Below, piece by piece: positions 1 through 9,910 of a stretch of 64,000 nucleotides of DNA. How positions within the stretch are numbered: position 1 is the stretch's first letter; every line of letters starts with the position of its first letter. The DNA is from Novosphingobium sp. RL4 (GTDB lineage Bacteria; Pseudomonadota; Alphaproteobacteria; Sphingomonadales; Sphingomonadaceae), in assembly GCF_035658495.1 (NCBI RefSeq), contig NZ_CP141944.1:2072001-2136000 (forward strand). The letters are read 5' to 3'. The notes beneath the pieces are model-generated. The model was not told the origin of the DNA, ran no database searches, and saw only the letters and a program-made list of their open reading frames with translations. The position numbers were made by a program, and so were the translations under genes.

Positions 1-116
1 TGGCTCAGCTCACCAAGGATCTCGTGGCAAACGGCATCGATTACACCTCGATCGAAATTCGCGAATCGAGCCTTGAGGAAATCTTCGTCGATCTTCTGGA
101 AGGAGCGGCGGCATGA
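1..116 (+). CDS. ABC transporter ATP-binding protein, C-terminal end (partial)
   Basis: Only the last 37 codons are present; the gene enters from the left edge and the first complete codon starts at base 3. The visible tail contains SLEEIFVDLL, a sequence typical of the extreme C-terminus of ABC-2 type exporter ATPases (NodI/DrrA-like). The TGA stop overlaps the ATG of the permease gene at 113 (ATGA), which implies translational coupling, so the two should form one exporter. The Walker motifs lie outside the window, so the family call rests on the tail and the neighbour. The substrate is unknown. Confidence 0.8.
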   Translation, partial: AQLTKDLVANGIDYTSIEIRESSLEEIFVDLLEGAAA

Positions 117-886
117 TCGCCTTCAACGCGCGCAGCACCTGGACCATCTACAAGCGCGAGGTCATGCGGGCCATGCGCACCGCCATGCAGTCCATCCTCG
201 GACCTGTTCTGACTACGGTGCTCTACTTTGTCGTGTTCGGCGCGGCGATCGGCAGCAAGATGGATTCGGGCATGGCCGGCGTCAACTACGGGGCCTTCAT
301 CGTGCCGGGCCTGCTGCTGCTGACCCTGCTGAGCGAGAGCACGTCGAACGGCAGCTTCGGCATCTACATGCCGCGCTTCACCGGCGCGATCTACGAATTG
401 CTTTCGGCGCCGGTGGGCGTTGCCGAAACGCTGATCGGCTTCGTGGGAGCAGCGGCCACCAAATCCCTGATCCTGGCGGCGATCATCCTCGTGACGGCCA
501 CGTTCTTCGTCGACTACACGATTGCCCATCCATTCTATGCGCTGGGCTTCATCCTGCTGGTTTCGGCAAGCTTCTCCTTGTTCGGGTTCATTCTGGGGAT
601 CTGGGCGGACAGCTTTGAAAAGCTGGGCATCGTTCCGGTGCTGTTCATCGTGCCGCTGACATTCCTTGGCGGTACGTTCTACTCGATAGACCTGCTGCCC
701 GAACCTTGGCGTTCGGTCGCCATGGCCAATCCGGTGGTCTATCTGGTGAACGGGCTGCGCTGGTGCTTCTACGGCAGTTCGGACTTCCCCATCGGCCTGT
801 CGCTCGGCATGACGCTGGGCTTCCTCGCGCTCTGTGTGGCGTTCATCGCCTGGATCTTCCGCACAGGGTGGCGCCTGCGCGCCTGA
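113..886 (+). CDS. ABC-2 type transporter permease
   Basis: This 257-residue inner-membrane protein has a short basic cytoplasmic N-terminus (YKREVMRAMRTAMQS) followed by about six hydrophobic segments, the arrangement of the ABC2_membrane family. The loop GGTFYSIDLLPEPWR before the last membrane pair is a typical family signature. It would form the channel of an exporter with the ATPase whose stop codon it overlaps by 4 nt. Family members export lipids, polysaccharides or drugs; nothing here tells which. The start is fixed by the ATGA overlap. No periplasmic partner is encoded next to it. Confidence 0.9.
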   Translation: MIAFNARSTWTIYKREVMRAMRTAMQSILGPVLTTVLYFVVFGAAIGSKMDSGMAGVNYGAFIVPGLLLLTLLSESTSNGSFGIYMPRFTGAIYELLSAPVGVAETLIGFVGAAATKSLILAAIILVTATFFVDYTIAHPFYALGFILLVSASFSLFGFILGIWADSFEKLGIVPVLFIVPLTFLGGTFYSIDLLPEPWRSVAMANPVVYLVNGLRWCFYGSSDFPIGLSLGMTLGFLALCVAFIAWIFRTGWRLRA

Positions 887-903
887 GTCGGTAATATCGT
901 GTC

Positions 904-1962
904 ATGACAATGCGTTTGGCTGTTTCGATTGGTGTGCCTGCCTTGCTGATTGCCGTCCCGGCTCAGGCGGAGCCGCCCCAATCCTTTCAGTTCGAACCCT
1001 TCCCGGATATCGAGATCGTGTCGGTGGTTCCTGTCGTGGAGCTGCCGCTTCGTCTCGTGCTGCCGGACTATGTCTCTCCGCCGCCGTTCATCCCGGCGCC
1101 GCCGCCGCGTCTTCCCCGCAATGTGAAGGCCATGATCGAGGCGGCGGTGAAGACGAAGGATTCGGCCACCGTTGCAGCGGTGGTCAAGGCGGCGCTTGCG
1201 ACACAGCCTTATGACAAGGAAGAAATCCGCACGATGCAGCAGGCGTTCCTCGATGCGAACGCCCGCGAAATCGCGGAGAAGGCGAATGCGGAAACGGAGC
1301 GGATCCGCCGCGCCGCGCTGCTCGAACTCTGGACCGGCAAAGTCGAACTCGGCGCTTTCCGCGCGACGGGAAACACCAGCAATTTCGGCTATACCGGGGC
1401 GGTCAAGCTGGACCGTAAAGGCATCGACTGGCAGCATACGATCCAGCTCAACGCGGATTTCCAGAAGGATCGCGGCTCGGTCACGCGTGAGCAGTACGGG
1501 GCCAGCTACCAGCCGCGATATACCCTGAACGACGGCTTCTTCACTTATGGCCGAATGCAGTACGAAAAGGACCGCATTCAGGGCTATCTGGATCGCTACT
1601 CGCTGTCGGGCGGGCTCGGCTACCGTGTGCTCAAGCGTGACAATGTGACGCTGTCGATGGAAATCGGCCCGGCGCTTCGCCGCACGCGCTATGTCACCGT
1701 GCCCAAGGAAACGACGTGGTCGACGCTGACCTCGCTCGATTTCGACTGGCAGGTCAGCCCGACGATCAAGCTCACGCAGGATGCCTCGTCCTATGTGGAA
1801 ACCGGCAATAGTACCTTCACCTCGGCTACCGGCCTTGAAGCGGGAATGAGCAAGGGGCTGAAGGCGCGCCTGTCCTATTCGATCGAGCACGAAACCTCTC
1901 CGCCGGACGGTTCGCTCCAGACCGACACGATCTCTCGCTTCTCACTGGTCTACGGCTTCTGA
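904..1962 (+). CDS. DUF481 family outer-membrane beta-barrel protein
   Basis: This 352-residue protein begins with a signal peptide (about 1-23, cleavage after AQA), then a proline-rich stretch (about 50-75) and a charged, probably helical segment (about 80-140). From about residue 145 ([14 protein letters not shown]) it shows alternating beta-strand sequence ending in a terminal aromatic (SLVYGF), as expected for an outer-membrane barrel. The motif 'G....TGNT......G' and the later '[10 protein letters not shown]' match DUF481/YdiY-like salt-inducible proteins. The function of the family is not established. It lies 17 nt after the ABC permease and 19 nt before tgt. Confidence 0.85.
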   Translation: MTMRLAVSIGVPALLIAVPAQAEPPQSFQFEPFPDIEIVSVVPVVELPLRLVLPDYVSPPPFIPAPPPRLPRNVKAMIEAAVKTKDSATVAAVVKAALATQPYDKEEIRTMQQAFLDANAREIAEKANAETERIRRAALLELWTGKVELGAFRATGNTSNFGYTGAVKLDRKGIDWQHTIQLNADFQKDRGSVTREQYGASYQPRYTLNDGFFTYGRMQYEKDRIQGYLDRYSLSGGLGYRVLKRDNVTLSMEIGPALRRTRYVTVPKETTWSTLTSLDFDWQVSPTIKLTQDASSYVETGNSTFTSATGLEAGMSKGLKARLSYSIEHETSPPDGSLQTDTISRFSLVYGF

Positions 1963-1981
1963 AGTCTGTAACGGGCGGGTC

Positions 1982-3106
1982 ATGAACCCCCGTTTCGAAT
2001 TCTCCATCCACGCCACCGACGGCAAGGCCCGTACCGGCACGATCAAGATGCGCCGCGGCGAAATCCGTACGCCAGCCTTCATGCCGGTGGGCACGGCGGC
2101 AACCGTGAAGGCGATGAAGCCGCAGGATGTGCGCGCCACCGGCGCCGACATCATCCTGGGCAACACCTATCACCTCATGCTGCGCCCCGGTGCCGAGCGT
2201 GTCGCCCGGCTCGGGGGATTGCACAAGTTCATGAACTGGGACCGCCCGATCCTGACGGACAGCGGCGGCTATCAGGTCATGAGCCTGTCGGACTTGCGCA
2301 AGATCACCGAGAACGGCGTCACTTTCGCCAGTCATCTCGACGGTTCGCGCCATCTGCTGACGCCAGAGCGTTCGATGGAAATCCAGCGCCTGCTGGGGTC
2401 CGACATCGTGATGTGCTTCGATGAATGTCCCAAGATCGATCAGCCCCGCGACGTGATCGCACGGTCCATGGAAATGTCGATGCGCTGGGCCCGGCGCAGC
2501 CGCGACGGTTTCGACAGCGGCGGCGAGCATGCGGCCAATTCCTCCCTGTTCGGCATCCAGCAGGGCGCGCTCGACGAAGGCCTGCGCAAGGCTTCGGCCG
2601 ATGCGCTTACCGAGATCGGTTTCGATGGTTACGCCATCGGCGGACTTGCGGTGGGCGAAGGGCAGGAGGCGATGTTCGCCACGCTGGAATTCGCGCCCGG
2701 CCAGCTTCCGGTCGATCGTCCGCGTTATCTCATGGGGGTCGGCAAGCCCGACGATCTGGTCGGTGCGGTGGAGCGCGGCGTCGACATGTTCGACTGCGTG
2801 CTGCCCAGCCGCTCGGGCCGCAACGGCCAGGCCTTCACCTGGAACGGCCCGCTCAACTTGCGCAACGCCCGCCATGCGGAGGACAGCAACCCGCTGGACG
2901 ATCGCTGCAAGTGCCCTACCTGCGCGACCTACAGCCGCGCTTATCTGCATCATCTCGTGAAGGCGGGAGAAATTCTGGGTTCCATGCTGATGACCGAGCA
3001 CAACATCTCGTTCTACCAGCAACTCATGCAGGGCATGCGCGACGCCATCGCCGCCGGCACTTTCGCCCAGTTCGCGGCAGACTTCCGTCGCGAGTATCTC
3101 CATTGA
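1982..3106 (+). CDS. tgt: tRNA-guanine(34) transglycosylase (queuine tRNA-ribosyltransferase)
   Basis: The 374-residue protein exchanges guanine-34 for preQ1 in tRNAs with GUN anticodons, the first committed tRNA step of queuosine synthesis. Visible signatures are [10 protein letters not shown] near the N-terminus, the substrate-binding segment [10 protein letters not shown], the GGLAVGEG loop, the catalytic region MFDCVLPSR and the C-terminal zinc site (C-x-C-x2-C in CKCPTC plus the H of LHHLVK). Length matches the bacterial family. The ATG follows a GGGCGGGTC stretch. No other queuosine gene is in this window. Confidence 0.98.
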   Translation: MNPRFEFSIHATDGKARTGTIKMRRGEIRTPAFMPVGTAATVKAMKPQDVRATGADIILGNTYHLMLRPGAERVARLGGLHKFMNWDRPILTDSGGYQVMSLSDLRKITENGVTFASHLDGSRHLLTPERSMEIQRLLGSDIVMCFDECPKIDQPRDVIARSMEMSMRWARRSRDGFDSGGEHAANSSLFGIQQGALDEGLRKASADALTEIGFDGYAIGGLAVGEGQEAMFATLEFAPGQLPVDRPRYLMGVGKPDDLVGAVERGVDMFDCVLPSRSGRNGQAFTWNGPLNLRNARHAEDSNPLDDRCKCPTCATYSRAYLHHLVKAGEILGSMLMTEHNISFYQQLMQGMRDAIAAGTFAQFAADFRREYLH

Positions 3107-3177
3107 TCTACCAGCAGATTTAACTGGAAGAGGTTCTCTCTCAAGGATAGTCGATGGCTATCCACTGGGGGGATTAC

Positions 3178-5175
3178 ATGAAGAAGATTTGGCTCGCCGG
3201 CCCGGCTTTTGTGCTGGGCATGGCAGGATGGGGAACGGCCCAAGCCGAAAGCGTCGAAAAACTGGCGGCTGCTTTCGGCGCTCGGCAGGATATCACGGAT
3301 ATAAGCCTTGCTCCGGGCGGCGCACTTGCCGCTATTGTCGCGCCTTCGGGCGGGCGTGGTGACAAGGTCATGATCGCCGACCTGGTAAAGGGCGGTGCTC
3401 CCCGGACGATCCTGAACGCGTCCGGACAGGGAGAACATGTCAGCTATTGTTCTTGGCCCAGCGACGCGCAACTGGTTTGCAGTATCCTCGTCCAGGACAA
3501 GAGCACTGGGAACGTCTTGTCGTTCAGTCGCCTTCTTTCGCTCAGTCTGGACGGTTCGCCTGCCAAGATGCTCACGCAGAGCGCTAACAGCCGTTCGTTG
3601 GGGGTGGCGCGATACGGGGGCGACATCATCGATTGGCAGGGCGGGAAGCCGGAAGAAGTGCTGATGCTGCGTCAGTACATTCCCGAAAATACGATAGGGA
3701 CGCGGCTGGCCCAATCAGGGGAAGGGCTCGGTGTCGAAAGCCTGAATGTTCGCACCCTGCGCCGTGCTACCGTGGAAAAGCCGAACCGGACAGCCGCCGG
3801 CTACATAACCGACGGGATGGGCAATATCCGCATCATGGCGAGCACGCCTGCAATGGGCATAGGCTATGATCGCAATTATACCGATTATTTCTATCGCCTG
3901 GTGGGGCAGCACGGCTGGAACCCGTTGGGAAGGGTCACCGTCAATCCTTCCGGCACCTATTCGGGTTTCCGGCCCGTGGCAGTCGACCCGGAGAGCAATT
4001 CGGTATTTGGTTTCGACAACAAGAACGGCTTTTCCGCACTTTACCGGCAGAGCCTCGATGGCTCCAACCGCCGGGAGGAAGTCATCTCGAAGCCCGGTGT
4101 CGATGTTGACGAATTGATCCGCATCGGTCGATCAAGGCGGGTGGTGGGCGTCTCATTCGCCACGGATTATCGCCAGATCGAGTATTTCGACCCCAAGCTG
4201 GCAGCCTTGCGCTCGGCGCTCTCGAAGGCGCTGCCCGGTGATCCTTCGGTGACGATCGTCGATTCCAGCGCTGATGAGAGCAAGCTGCTCATGTTCGTGG
4301 GGAGCGATATCGATCCGGGGAAATATTATATTTTCGACAAGGCCACACGCAAGCTGGAGGAAGTCCTCCCGCTACGGACAGCCATGTCCGGACGCACGCT
4401 CTCGCCCATGAAATCCATTCAGTTTCGGGCTTTTGATGGTACGATGGTCCCGGCTTACCTGACCCTGCCGCCCGGCAGCGATGGGAAAAATCTTCCCGCC
4501 ATCATCATGCCGCACGGCGGACCCTCGGCACGCGACGAATGGGGTTTCGACTGGCTAGTGCAGTTTTTTGCGGCACGTGGTTTTGCCGTTCTTCAGCCGA
4601 ATTTTCGCGGATCGTCGGGCTACGGCGAAGCCTGGTTCGAAAAGAACGGATTCCAGTCCTGGCGCACGGCTGTGGGTGATGTCACCGATGCAGGAGATTG
4701 GCTGGTATCGAACGGGATCGCTGCGAAAGGCAAGCTGGCGATCTTCGGGTGGTCATATGGTGGATATGCAGCGCTGCAATCGGGGGTGCTGAAGCCGGAT
4801 CTGTTCAAGGCGATCATCGCTGTAGCACCGGTCACCGACCTTCAGCAGCTGCGCAACGATCATCTCAACTATTCGGACTACAAGCTGGTCGACGCCATGA
4901 TCGGCAACGGGCCGCATGTTTCGCAAGGATCACCCGCGCAGAACGCCGCGAAAATTCAGGCGCCTGTCCTGATGTTTCATGGCGACTGGGATACCAACGT
5001 CGATATCGACCAGTCAGAGCTGATGCAGCGGCGCCTGCTCGATGCCGGGAAGCGGGCCGAACTGGTCACCTTCAAAGGTCTCACGCACTCGCTGGTTGAA
5101 GGCGAGGCGAGGGCCAGGATGCTGGCTCAGAGCGACGCTTTTCTGCGCGAGAACCTGGGGATGCCGAAAGAGTGA
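3178..5175 (+). CDS. Secreted S9 family peptidase (prolyl oligopeptidase type)
   Basis: From the ATG at 3178 the protein has 665 residues and starts with a clear signal peptide (MKKIWLAGPAFVLGMAGWGTAQA). An in-frame ATG 24 nt upstream would spoil that signal, and a GGGGGGA ribosome site sits before 3178. Residues about 30-400 form a beta-propeller-like region; about 415-660 is an alpha/beta-hydrolase with the nucleophile in GWSYGGYA (S526), Asp605 in GDWD and His637 in GLTHSL. It should cleave peptides in the periplasm or outside the cell. The substrate is unknown. Dipeptidyl-peptidase IV/acylaminoacyl-peptidase relatives are the closest families I recognise. Confidence 0.9.
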   Translation: MKKIWLAGPAFVLGMAGWGTAQAESVEKLAAAFGARQDITDISLAPGGALAAIVAPSGGRGDKVMIADLVKGGAPRTILNASGQGEHVSYCSWPSDAQLVCSILVQDKSTGNVLSFSRLLSLSLDGSPAKMLTQSANSRSLGVARYGGDIIDWQGGKPEEVLMLRQYIPENTIGTRLAQSGEGLGVESLNVRTLRRATVEKPNRTAAGYITDGMGNIRIMASTPAMGIGYDRNYTDYFYRLVGQHGWNPLGRVTVNPSGTYSGFRPVAVDPESNSVFGFDNKNGFSALYRQSLDGSNRREEVISKPGVDVDELIRIGRSRRVVGVSFATDYRQIEYFDPKLAALRSALSKALPGDPSVTIVDSSADESKLLMFVGSDIDPGKYYIFDKATRKLEEVLPLRTAMSGRTLSPMKSIQFRAFDGTMVPAYLTLPPGSDGKNLPAIIMPHGGPSARDEWGFDWLVQFFAARGFAVLQPNFRGSSGYGEAWFEKNGFQSWRTAVGDVTDAGDWLVSNGIAAKGKLAIFGWSYGGYAALQSGVLKPDLFKAIIAVAPVTDLQQLRNDHLNYSDYKLVDAMIGNGPHVSQGSPAQNAAKIQAPVLMFHGDWDTNVDIDQSELMQRRLLDAGKRAELVTFKGLTHSLVEGEARARMLAQSDAFLRENLGMPKE

Positions 5176-5198
5176 GCTCTCCGGGCCTGAGTGTAAGC

Positions 5199-5396
5199 TC
5201 AGGCCGGTTGCAGCGCCTCTCCGGCTTCTTCGTGAAGTGCGCCGATCTCGAGCTTCGTGCCGACATAGGCGACGAAACGCCCGGTGCGGGAATCGAGAAA
5301 TCCGGCGCCGATTTCCGCCGCGAACTGCTTCGCGGTCTCGAGGTCGGGATACCATTTGCCGGTGCGGTTGGGGGTAATGAATCGATAGCGTGACAT
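5199..5396 (-). CDS. Small conserved hypothetical protein (65 aa)
   Basis: This small acidic-to-neutral protein begins MSRYRFITPNRTGKWY and contains a helix followed by a strand-like segment; I do not recognise a named family. An in-frame ATG at 5426 would add ten residues and has the better ribosome site (AGGGAAC), so the start is uncertain. The gene lies just beyond the rpsD terminator and so should have its own promoter. A GC-rich inverted repeat (about 5186-5206) overlaps its stop codon and could end its transcript or that of the peptidase gene converging on it. Confidence 0.6.
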   Translation of the reverse strand: MSRYRFITPNRTGKWYPDLETAKQFAAEIGAGFLDSRTGRFVAYVGTKLEIGALHEEAGEALQPA

Positions 5397-5476
5397 GGTG
5401 ACTGTCCAATGCACGAGAACCATGTCCGTTCCCTGACAAATTCCTCGATTTACCGCGCTTTCCGGCGGTTCGTCGC

Positions 5477-5511
5477 ACAAAAGAAAAGGGCGGCCCGTGA
5501 GGGCCGCCCTT
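5477..5511 (-). terminator. Rho-independent terminator of rpsD
   Basis: An 11-bp GC-rich stem (5486-5496 with 5501-5511, loop of four bases) is followed on the minus strand by TTTTCTTTTG. It lies 29 bases after the rpsD stop. The opposite side has no T-run, so it acts in the rpsD direction only. Confidence 0.9.
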
Positions 5512-5539
5512 CGCATGTCTTGTCCGGTGGACCGGGACC

Positions 5540-6154
5540 TTAGCGCGAGTAGAACTCGACGACCAGGTTCGGTTCCATCTTCACCGGGTAAGGCACTTCG
5601 TCGAGCGTCGGAACGCGCACGAAGGTCACCTTGTCGGTGCCGTCGGTCGAAACGTAGTCAGGAATCTCACGCTCGGGCAGGTTCTGCGCTTCGATGATGA
5701 GAGCCATTTCCTTGGCCTTGTTGCCGAGGCTGATGACGTCGCCAACCTTCACGCGACGCGAAGCGATGTTGCACTTCACGCCGTTGACGCGGATGTGGCC
5801 GTGCGAAACGATCTGGCGAGCCGCGAAGATGGTGGGTGCGAACTTCGAACGGTACACGACCATGTCGAGACGCTGTTCGAGCAGACCGATCAGGTTCTGA
5901 CCGGTGTCGCCCTTCATCTTCGAAGCTTCCTGGTAGGTGCGCTTGAACTGCTTCTCGGTCACGTCGCCGTAGTAGCCCTTGAGCTTCTGCTTGGCGCGCA
6001 GCTGGATGCCGTAGTCCGAAAGCTTGCCCTTGCGGCGCTGGCCGTGCTGGCCCGGGCCGTAGCTGCGGCGGTTGACCGAGCTCTTGGGGCGACCCCAGAT
6101 GTTCTCGCCCATGCGGCGGTCGAGTTTGTACTTGGCGCTTTTACGCTTCGACAT
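5540..6154 (-). CDS. rpsD: 30S ribosomal protein S4
   Basis: The 204-residue protein binds 16S rRNA early in assembly of the small subunit. It begins [20 protein letters not shown] and has the S4 RNA-binding domain around residues 93-155 ([13 protein letters not shown], then [12 protein letters not shown]), as in alphaproteobacterial S4 of the same length. It stands alone, outside the alpha operon of enterobacteria, with its own terminator and an upstream gap of more than 350 bases that should hold its promoter. In E. coli S4 represses its own operon; whether that applies here cannot be seen. Confidence 0.98.
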   Translation of the reverse strand: MSKRKSAKYKLDRRMGENIWGRPKSSVNRRSYGPGQHGQRRKGKLSDYGIQLRAKQKLKGYYGDVTEKQFKRTYQEASKMKGDTGQNLIGLLEQRLDMVVYRSKFAPTIFAARQIVSHGHIRVNGVKCNIASRRVKVGDVISLGNKAKEMALIIEAQNLPEREIPDYVSTDGTDKVTFVRVPTLDEVPYPVKMEPNLVVEFYSR

Positions 6155-6510
6155 AAGTCGTCTCCTGTTCTGCTGCCGCCTCCGACCTGAAGGCGATCCG
6201 TGTTGTCCCGGGGCGCACCATCCAGCCTACTTTGCGGGATGCGGCCGCCGCTTCACCGGGGTGCGGGGCCGAATGGACGGGCTGCCGAAACAGGCAGGCG
6301 CCATGTGAAGGCGTGCCCCTTACGGACTGGGGCCGGAAAGTCAAGCCGCATCGGTGGATTTGCGGTCTCGAATGCGTCGTAACGACATGCCTTCGGCACA
6401 TCTTACGGCGGCGCCGGCCCGCTACCCCATCCGCCTTGTGTGAGCCCACCTGAAATGGCGGCCCTGCAGGACGGCTGATGGGGGAGCGGGCTGGCGCCGC
6501 AATCCGCAGA
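6155..6510. other. 356-bp intergenic region upstream of rpsD
   Basis: There is no convincing gene here: the frames that stay open lack codon bias and ribosome sites. The region carries the candidate rpsD promoter described separately and would give rpsD a leader of roughly 150 nt. I found no tRNA, no strong terminator for the methyltransferase gene ending at 6511, and no known riboswitch. Confidence 0.5.
6317..6344 (-). promoter_or_regulatory. Candidate rpsD promoter
   Basis: On the minus strand TTGACT (6344-6339) and TAAGGG (6322-6317) are separated by 16 bases. The -35 box is five of six to consensus, while the -10 box is weak. The start of transcription would be about 155 nt upstream of the rpsD ATG, leaving room for leader regulation. 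This is a pattern match only. Confidence 0.4.
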
Positions 6511-7251
6511 TCAATCGCGGTTGCGGCGCTCTTTCTCCAGTGCGGAGAGGACACCGCGCAGGGTCCGTACTTCGAGGTGGTTCCATGCCGGCTTGGTCAG
6601 CAGGTTGCGCAAGGTCAGCCGGTTGGCGGCGGCACGTGTTTCGGGCCAGAAGTAGTTCTTGGGTTCGAGCATCCGCTCGAAATGACCGATCAGGCCTTCC
6701 AGTTCGTCCTGCGGGGCGGGGGGGAGCAGGTCCTCGACGGTCGGCTGGGCCAGTTCACCTGACGAGACCGCGCCCTTCGACCATTCGTAGGCGCAGAGGA
6801 TCACTGCCTGTGCAAGGTTCAGCGAGGCAAATTCGGGATTGATCGGCACCGTCAGGATCGCACGGGCAAGCGCAACGTCTTCTGTCTCCAGCCCGGAGCG
6901 CTCGGGGCCGAAGACATAGGCGGAGCGGCCCTGCGCGGTATGGACTTCGCGTGCCGCTTCCTCGGGGGTGACGACAGGCTTGGTGACGCCGCGCTTGCGA
7001 ACGGTCGTGGCGAAGACATTGCCGCAATCGGCAACGGCCTCTGCCAGGGTCTCGAAGACTTCGGCGCGTTCCAGGACCAGGTCGGCACCTGCCGCGGCGG
7101 GACCGGCGGAGGGGTTGGGCCAGCCGTCGCGCGGTGAAACGAGGCGCATTTCGGTAAGGCCGAAGTTCAGCATGGCGCGTGCGGCCTTGCCGATGTTTTC
7201 CCCGAGCTGCGGGCGGACCAGCACGATGACCGGCTTCTTAACGTCAGTCAT
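6511..7251 (-). CDS. SpoU-type RNA methyltransferase, TrmJ-like
   Basis: This 246-residue protein is a SPOUT-fold S-adenosylmethionine-dependent 2'-O-methyltransferase. The three SpoU motifs are visible: [15 protein letters not shown] (motif 1), [11 protein letters not shown] (motif 2) and [14 protein letters not shown] (motif 3), followed by a helical C-terminal extension. TrmJ methylates position 32 in the tRNA anticodon loop, and this size and extension fit TrmJ best, but other SpoU substrates are possible. The start chosen (MTDVKKPV) overlaps the nrdR stop by 8 nt, so the two are translationally coupled. Confidence 0.85.
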   Translation of the reverse strand: MTDVKKPVIVLVRPQLGENIGKAARAMLNFGLTEMRLVSPRDGWPNPSAGPAAAGADLVLERAEVFETLAEAVADCGNVFATTVRKRGVTKPVVTPEEAAREVHTAQGRSAYVFGPERSGLETEDVALARAILTVPINPEFASLNLAQAVILCAYEWSKGAVSSGELAQPTVEDLLPPAPQDELEGLIGHFERMLEPKNYFWPETRAAANRLTLRNLLTKPAWNHLEVRTLRGVLSALEKERRNRD

Positions 7252-7732
7252 CGTTGCGACCTTCCATGTGGCCCGGACCCGCGACATCGCGAACCGTCCC
7301 GGCGAATTCCTCGAAGTCGCGCGCCTCGTTGAAGGCGCGGTAGACCGAGGCGAAGCGAATATAGGCGACCGAATCGAGCTGGCGCAGACCTTCCATCACC
7401 ATCTCGCCGACTTCGCGCGACGAGACTTCGGATTCGCCGAGCGTTTCCACCTGGCGCTGCACGCCGGACACGAGCTGGTCGATCTTCTCACGCTCGATCC
7501 CGCGCTTGCGGCAGGCGAGAGTGGCGGACTGCTCGATCTTGGCCCGGTCGAAAGGCTCGCGGGAATCGTCGTTCTTGACGACGGTGATCTCGCGAAGCTG
7601 GACGCGTTCGAAAGTCGTGAACCGCGCGCCGCAGCTTGAACACTGGCGGCGGCGACGGATCGCCGTGTTGTCCTCGGTCGGGCGGCTGTCCTTGACCTGG
7701 GAATCGTCGTGGGCGCAAAAAGGACAGCGCAT
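7244..7732 (-). CDS. nrdR: Transcriptional repressor NrdR
   Basis: The 162-residue protein represses ribonucleotide reductase genes when dATP is high. It has the N-terminal zinc ribbon (MRCPFC then CSSCGARF, two CxxC pairs) and the ATP-cone from about residue 48 ([13 protein letters not shown]). Length and motifs are standard. It lies in a minus-strand run rpiB-glyA-small membrane protein-nrdR-methyltransferase; the glyA-nrdR association is common in alphaproteobacteria. No NrdR boxes are expected at this locus and none was seen. Confidence 0.97.
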   Translation of the reverse strand: MRCPFCAHDDSQVKDSRPTEDNTAIRRRRQCSSCGARFTTFERVQLREITVVKNDDSREPFDRAKIEQSATLACRKRGIEREKIDQLVSGVQRQVETLGESEVSSREVGEMVMEGLRQLDSVAYIRFASVYRAFNEARDFEEFAGTVRDVAGPGHMEGRNDD

Positions 7733-7763
7733 TCAGTAAGATACTTTCAAGACTTGAGAGACT

Positions 7764-7988
7764 TCAGGGGCGCACGCGCTTGTAGAACTGATATCCTGCA
7801 CCGGCGGCAAGGCCGAGCGGGATCGATACGAACGGCAATACCGCGCCGGCCACCGCCCCCAACGCGCCCCAGACGAGCACCGGCTTGGTCGAAGGATGGT
7901 CGAGACCATCCTGGAGCATTCCGGCGATTTCATGGCGTGCATCGGTGATGAAGTCGCCATTGTCGTGGGGGCGGTTGGGGTCGGTCAT
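7764..7988 (-). CDS. Small glycine-rich membrane protein (74 aa)
   Basis: The protein has a hydrophilic N-terminal third (MTDPNRPHDNGDFITDARHE) and one or two membrane segments rich in Gly and Ala (about residues 36-68), ending in the basic tail YKRVRP. It begins 4 nt after the glyA stop and so is very likely cotranslated in the rpiB-glyA-nrdR unit. I do not recognise a named family. Its short charged head plus Gly-zipper-like membrane part resembles small envelope proteins such as those at 22.8-24.7 kb. Function unknown. Confidence 0.75.
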   Translation of the reverse strand: MTDPNRPHDNGDFITDARHEIAGMLQDGLDHPSTKPVLVWGALGAVAGAVLPFVSIPLGLAAGAGYQFYKRVRP

Positions 7989-7992
7989 GGCA

Positions 7993-9291
7993 TCAGTCCT
8001 CGTAGATCGGGAAACGGTCACACAGGGCTTCAACGCGCGTGCGCACGTTCTGCTCCACCTGAGCGTCGCCCGCCTCGCCGCACTTGGCAAGGCCGTCCAG
8101 AACGTCGGCAACCATGTTGCCGATTTCGCGGAATTCTTCCGGACCGAAGCCGCGGGTGGTGCCGGCGGGCGAGCCCACGCGGATGCCGCTGGTCTTCATC
8201 GGCGGCAGCGGATCGAAGGGGATGCCGTTCTTGTTGCAGGTGATGCCCGCACGTTCCAGCGCCTCGTCCGCGTCCTTGCCGGTCACGCCCAGCGGCGAGA
8301 GGTCGATCAGGGCGAGGTGCGTGTCGGTGCCGCCCGAAACGATCGCGGCGCCGCGCTCCTTCAGGGTTTCGGCGAGGACCTTGGCGTTCTCGATCACGCG
8401 CGCGGCATAGTCCTTGAACTCGGGACGCAGCGCCTCACCGAAGGCCACGGCCTTGGCAGCGACGACGTGCATCAGTGGGCCGCCCTGAAGGCCGGGGAAC
8501 ACCGCCGAGTTGATCTTCTTGGCCAGCGCCTCGTCATTGGTGAGGATCATGCCGCCGCGCGGACCGCGCAGCGTCTTGTGCGTGGTGGTGGTGGCGATAT
8601 GTGCGTGCGGGAAGGGCGAGGGGTGCAGGCCAGCGGCCACGAGGCCGGCGAAGTGCGCCATGTCGACCTGGAACAGGGCGCCCACGGCGTCTGCGATTTC
8701 ACGCATGCGCTTGAAGTCGATCACGCGCGGATAGGCCGAGCCACCGGCGATGATCAGCTTGGGCTGGTGTTCCTTGGCCAGGGCCTCAACCTCATCGTAG
8801 TCGATCAGGTGGGTGTCCTTGGTCACGCCGTACTGCACGGCCTTGAACCACTTGCCAGAAAGCGCGGCGCGGGCGCCGTGCGTCAGGTGGCCGCCGGCAT
8901 CGAGGCTCATGCCCATGATGGTGTCACCGGGCTTCACGGTGGCGAGCAGAACGGCGCCGTTGGCCTGCGCACCCGAGTGGGGCTGCACATTGGCGAAGCC
9001 GCAGTCGAACAGCTGCTTCGCGCGTTCGATGGCGAGCGTTTCGACTTCGTCCGAGGGCTCGCAACCCTGGTAGTAACGCTTGCCGGGGTAGCCTTCGGCG
9101 TACTTGTTGGTCAGCACCGATCCCTGCGCTTCGAGCACGGCCTTGGAGACGATGTTCTCCGAGGCGATCAGCTCGATCTGCTTGCGCTCGCGCTTGAGTT
9201 CGTGGCCGATGGCCTTGGCCACGGCGGGATCGCTTTGCGCGATGCTGTCGGTGAAGAAGCCGGGTGAACGGATGGCGGTTTCAACGGTCAT
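7993..9291 (-). CDS. glyA: Serine hydroxymethyltransferase
   Basis: This 432-residue pyridoxal-phosphate enzyme interconverts serine plus tetrahydrofolate with glycine plus methylene-tetrahydrofolate, the main source of one-carbon units. The N-terminal [16 protein letters not shown] motif, the [12 protein letters not shown] segment and the PLP-lysine motif [14 protein letters not shown] are all present. It starts 15 nt after rpiB and ends 4 nt before a small membrane-protein gene, indicating an operon. Nothing is abnormal in length or key residues. Confidence 0.98.
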   Translation of the reverse strand: MTVETAIRSPGFFTDSIAQSDPAVAKAIGHELKRERKQIELIASENIVSKAVLEAQGSVLTNKYAEGYPGKRYYQGCEPSDEVETLAIERAKQLFDCGFANVQPHSGAQANGAVLLATVKPGDTIMGMSLDAGGHLTHGARAALSGKWFKAVQYGVTKDTHLIDYDEVEALAKEHQPKLIIAGGSAYPRVIDFKRMREIADAVGALFQVDMAHFAGLVAAGLHPSPFPHAHIATTTTHKTLRGPRGGMILTNDEALAKKINSAVFPGLQGGPLMHVVAAKAVAFGEALRPEFKDYAARVIENAKVLAETLKERGAAIVSGGTDTHLALIDLSPLGVTGKDADEALERAGITCNKNGIPFDPLPPMKTSGIRVGSPAGTTRGFGPEEFREIGNMVADVLDGLAKCGEAGDAQVEQNVRTRVEALCDRFPIYED

Positions 9292-9306
9292 GTTCTGAAA
9301 GCCCCT

Positions 9307-9744
9307 TCAGAAGGACGGATTGGAAAGTTTTTCGACGCGTCCGGCATGGCGGCCGCCGCCGAATTCGGTCGAAAGGAAGGCGTCGAGGCAGGCCTTGGCC
9401 ATGTCGATCCCGGTCAGTCGTGCGCCCATGGCGATGCAGTTGGCATCGTTGTGCTCGCGCGCCAGCGCTGCGGAGAGCGGCTCGGAAACAAGCGCGCAGC
9501 GGCAGGCCGGGTCGCGGTTCACGGCAATCGAGATGCCGATGCCGGAGCCGCACAGAGCGACGCCGAACTGCACCGTGCCGTCAGCGACGACCGATGCGAG
9601 CTTGTAGCCGTAGTCGGGGTAATCGACGCGGTCAGCGGTTTCCGGGCCGAGGTCGGCCACTTCGTGACCTTGTTCGATGAGGTATTCGCGCAGTTCGGCC
9701 TTGAGGTCGACGGCGGCGTGGTCTGATGCAATCGCGATGCGCAT
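9307..9744 (-). CDS. rpiB: Ribose-5-phosphate isomerase B
   Basis: The 145-residue protein interconverts ribose 5-phosphate and ribulose 5-phosphate. It shows the RpiB/LacAB signatures: SDHAAVDLK at the N-terminus, the active-site cysteine loop CGSGIGISI, and the HNDANCIAMG segment. The first gene of a minus-strand group with glyA and nrdR, it is divergent from the membrane peptidase gene starting at 9911. LacA/LacB sugar-phosphate isomerases are related, but the gene context favours RpiB. Confidence 0.95.
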   Translation of the reverse strand: MRIAIASDHAAVDLKAELREYLIEQGHEVADLGPETADRVDYPDYGYKLASVVADGTVQFGVALCGSGIGISIAVNRDPACRCALVSEPLSAALAREHNDANCIAMGARLTGIDMAKACLDAFLSTEFGGGRHAGRVEKLSNPSF

Positions 9745-9910
9745 GGAATCGGTTCGCCTGTCCTGGATGCGAGGATTCTTTCGCGCTCCCCTTAGTCGCG
9801 AGTTCGTCGCTTTGCCAGTCTTGCGCGCATCTGGAGTCGAAAGGGACTGGCGAGCGGTGAAGGACGTGGCATTGTCGGCCCGACTTGTTCCCGAAAATCA
9901 GGAGGATCGC

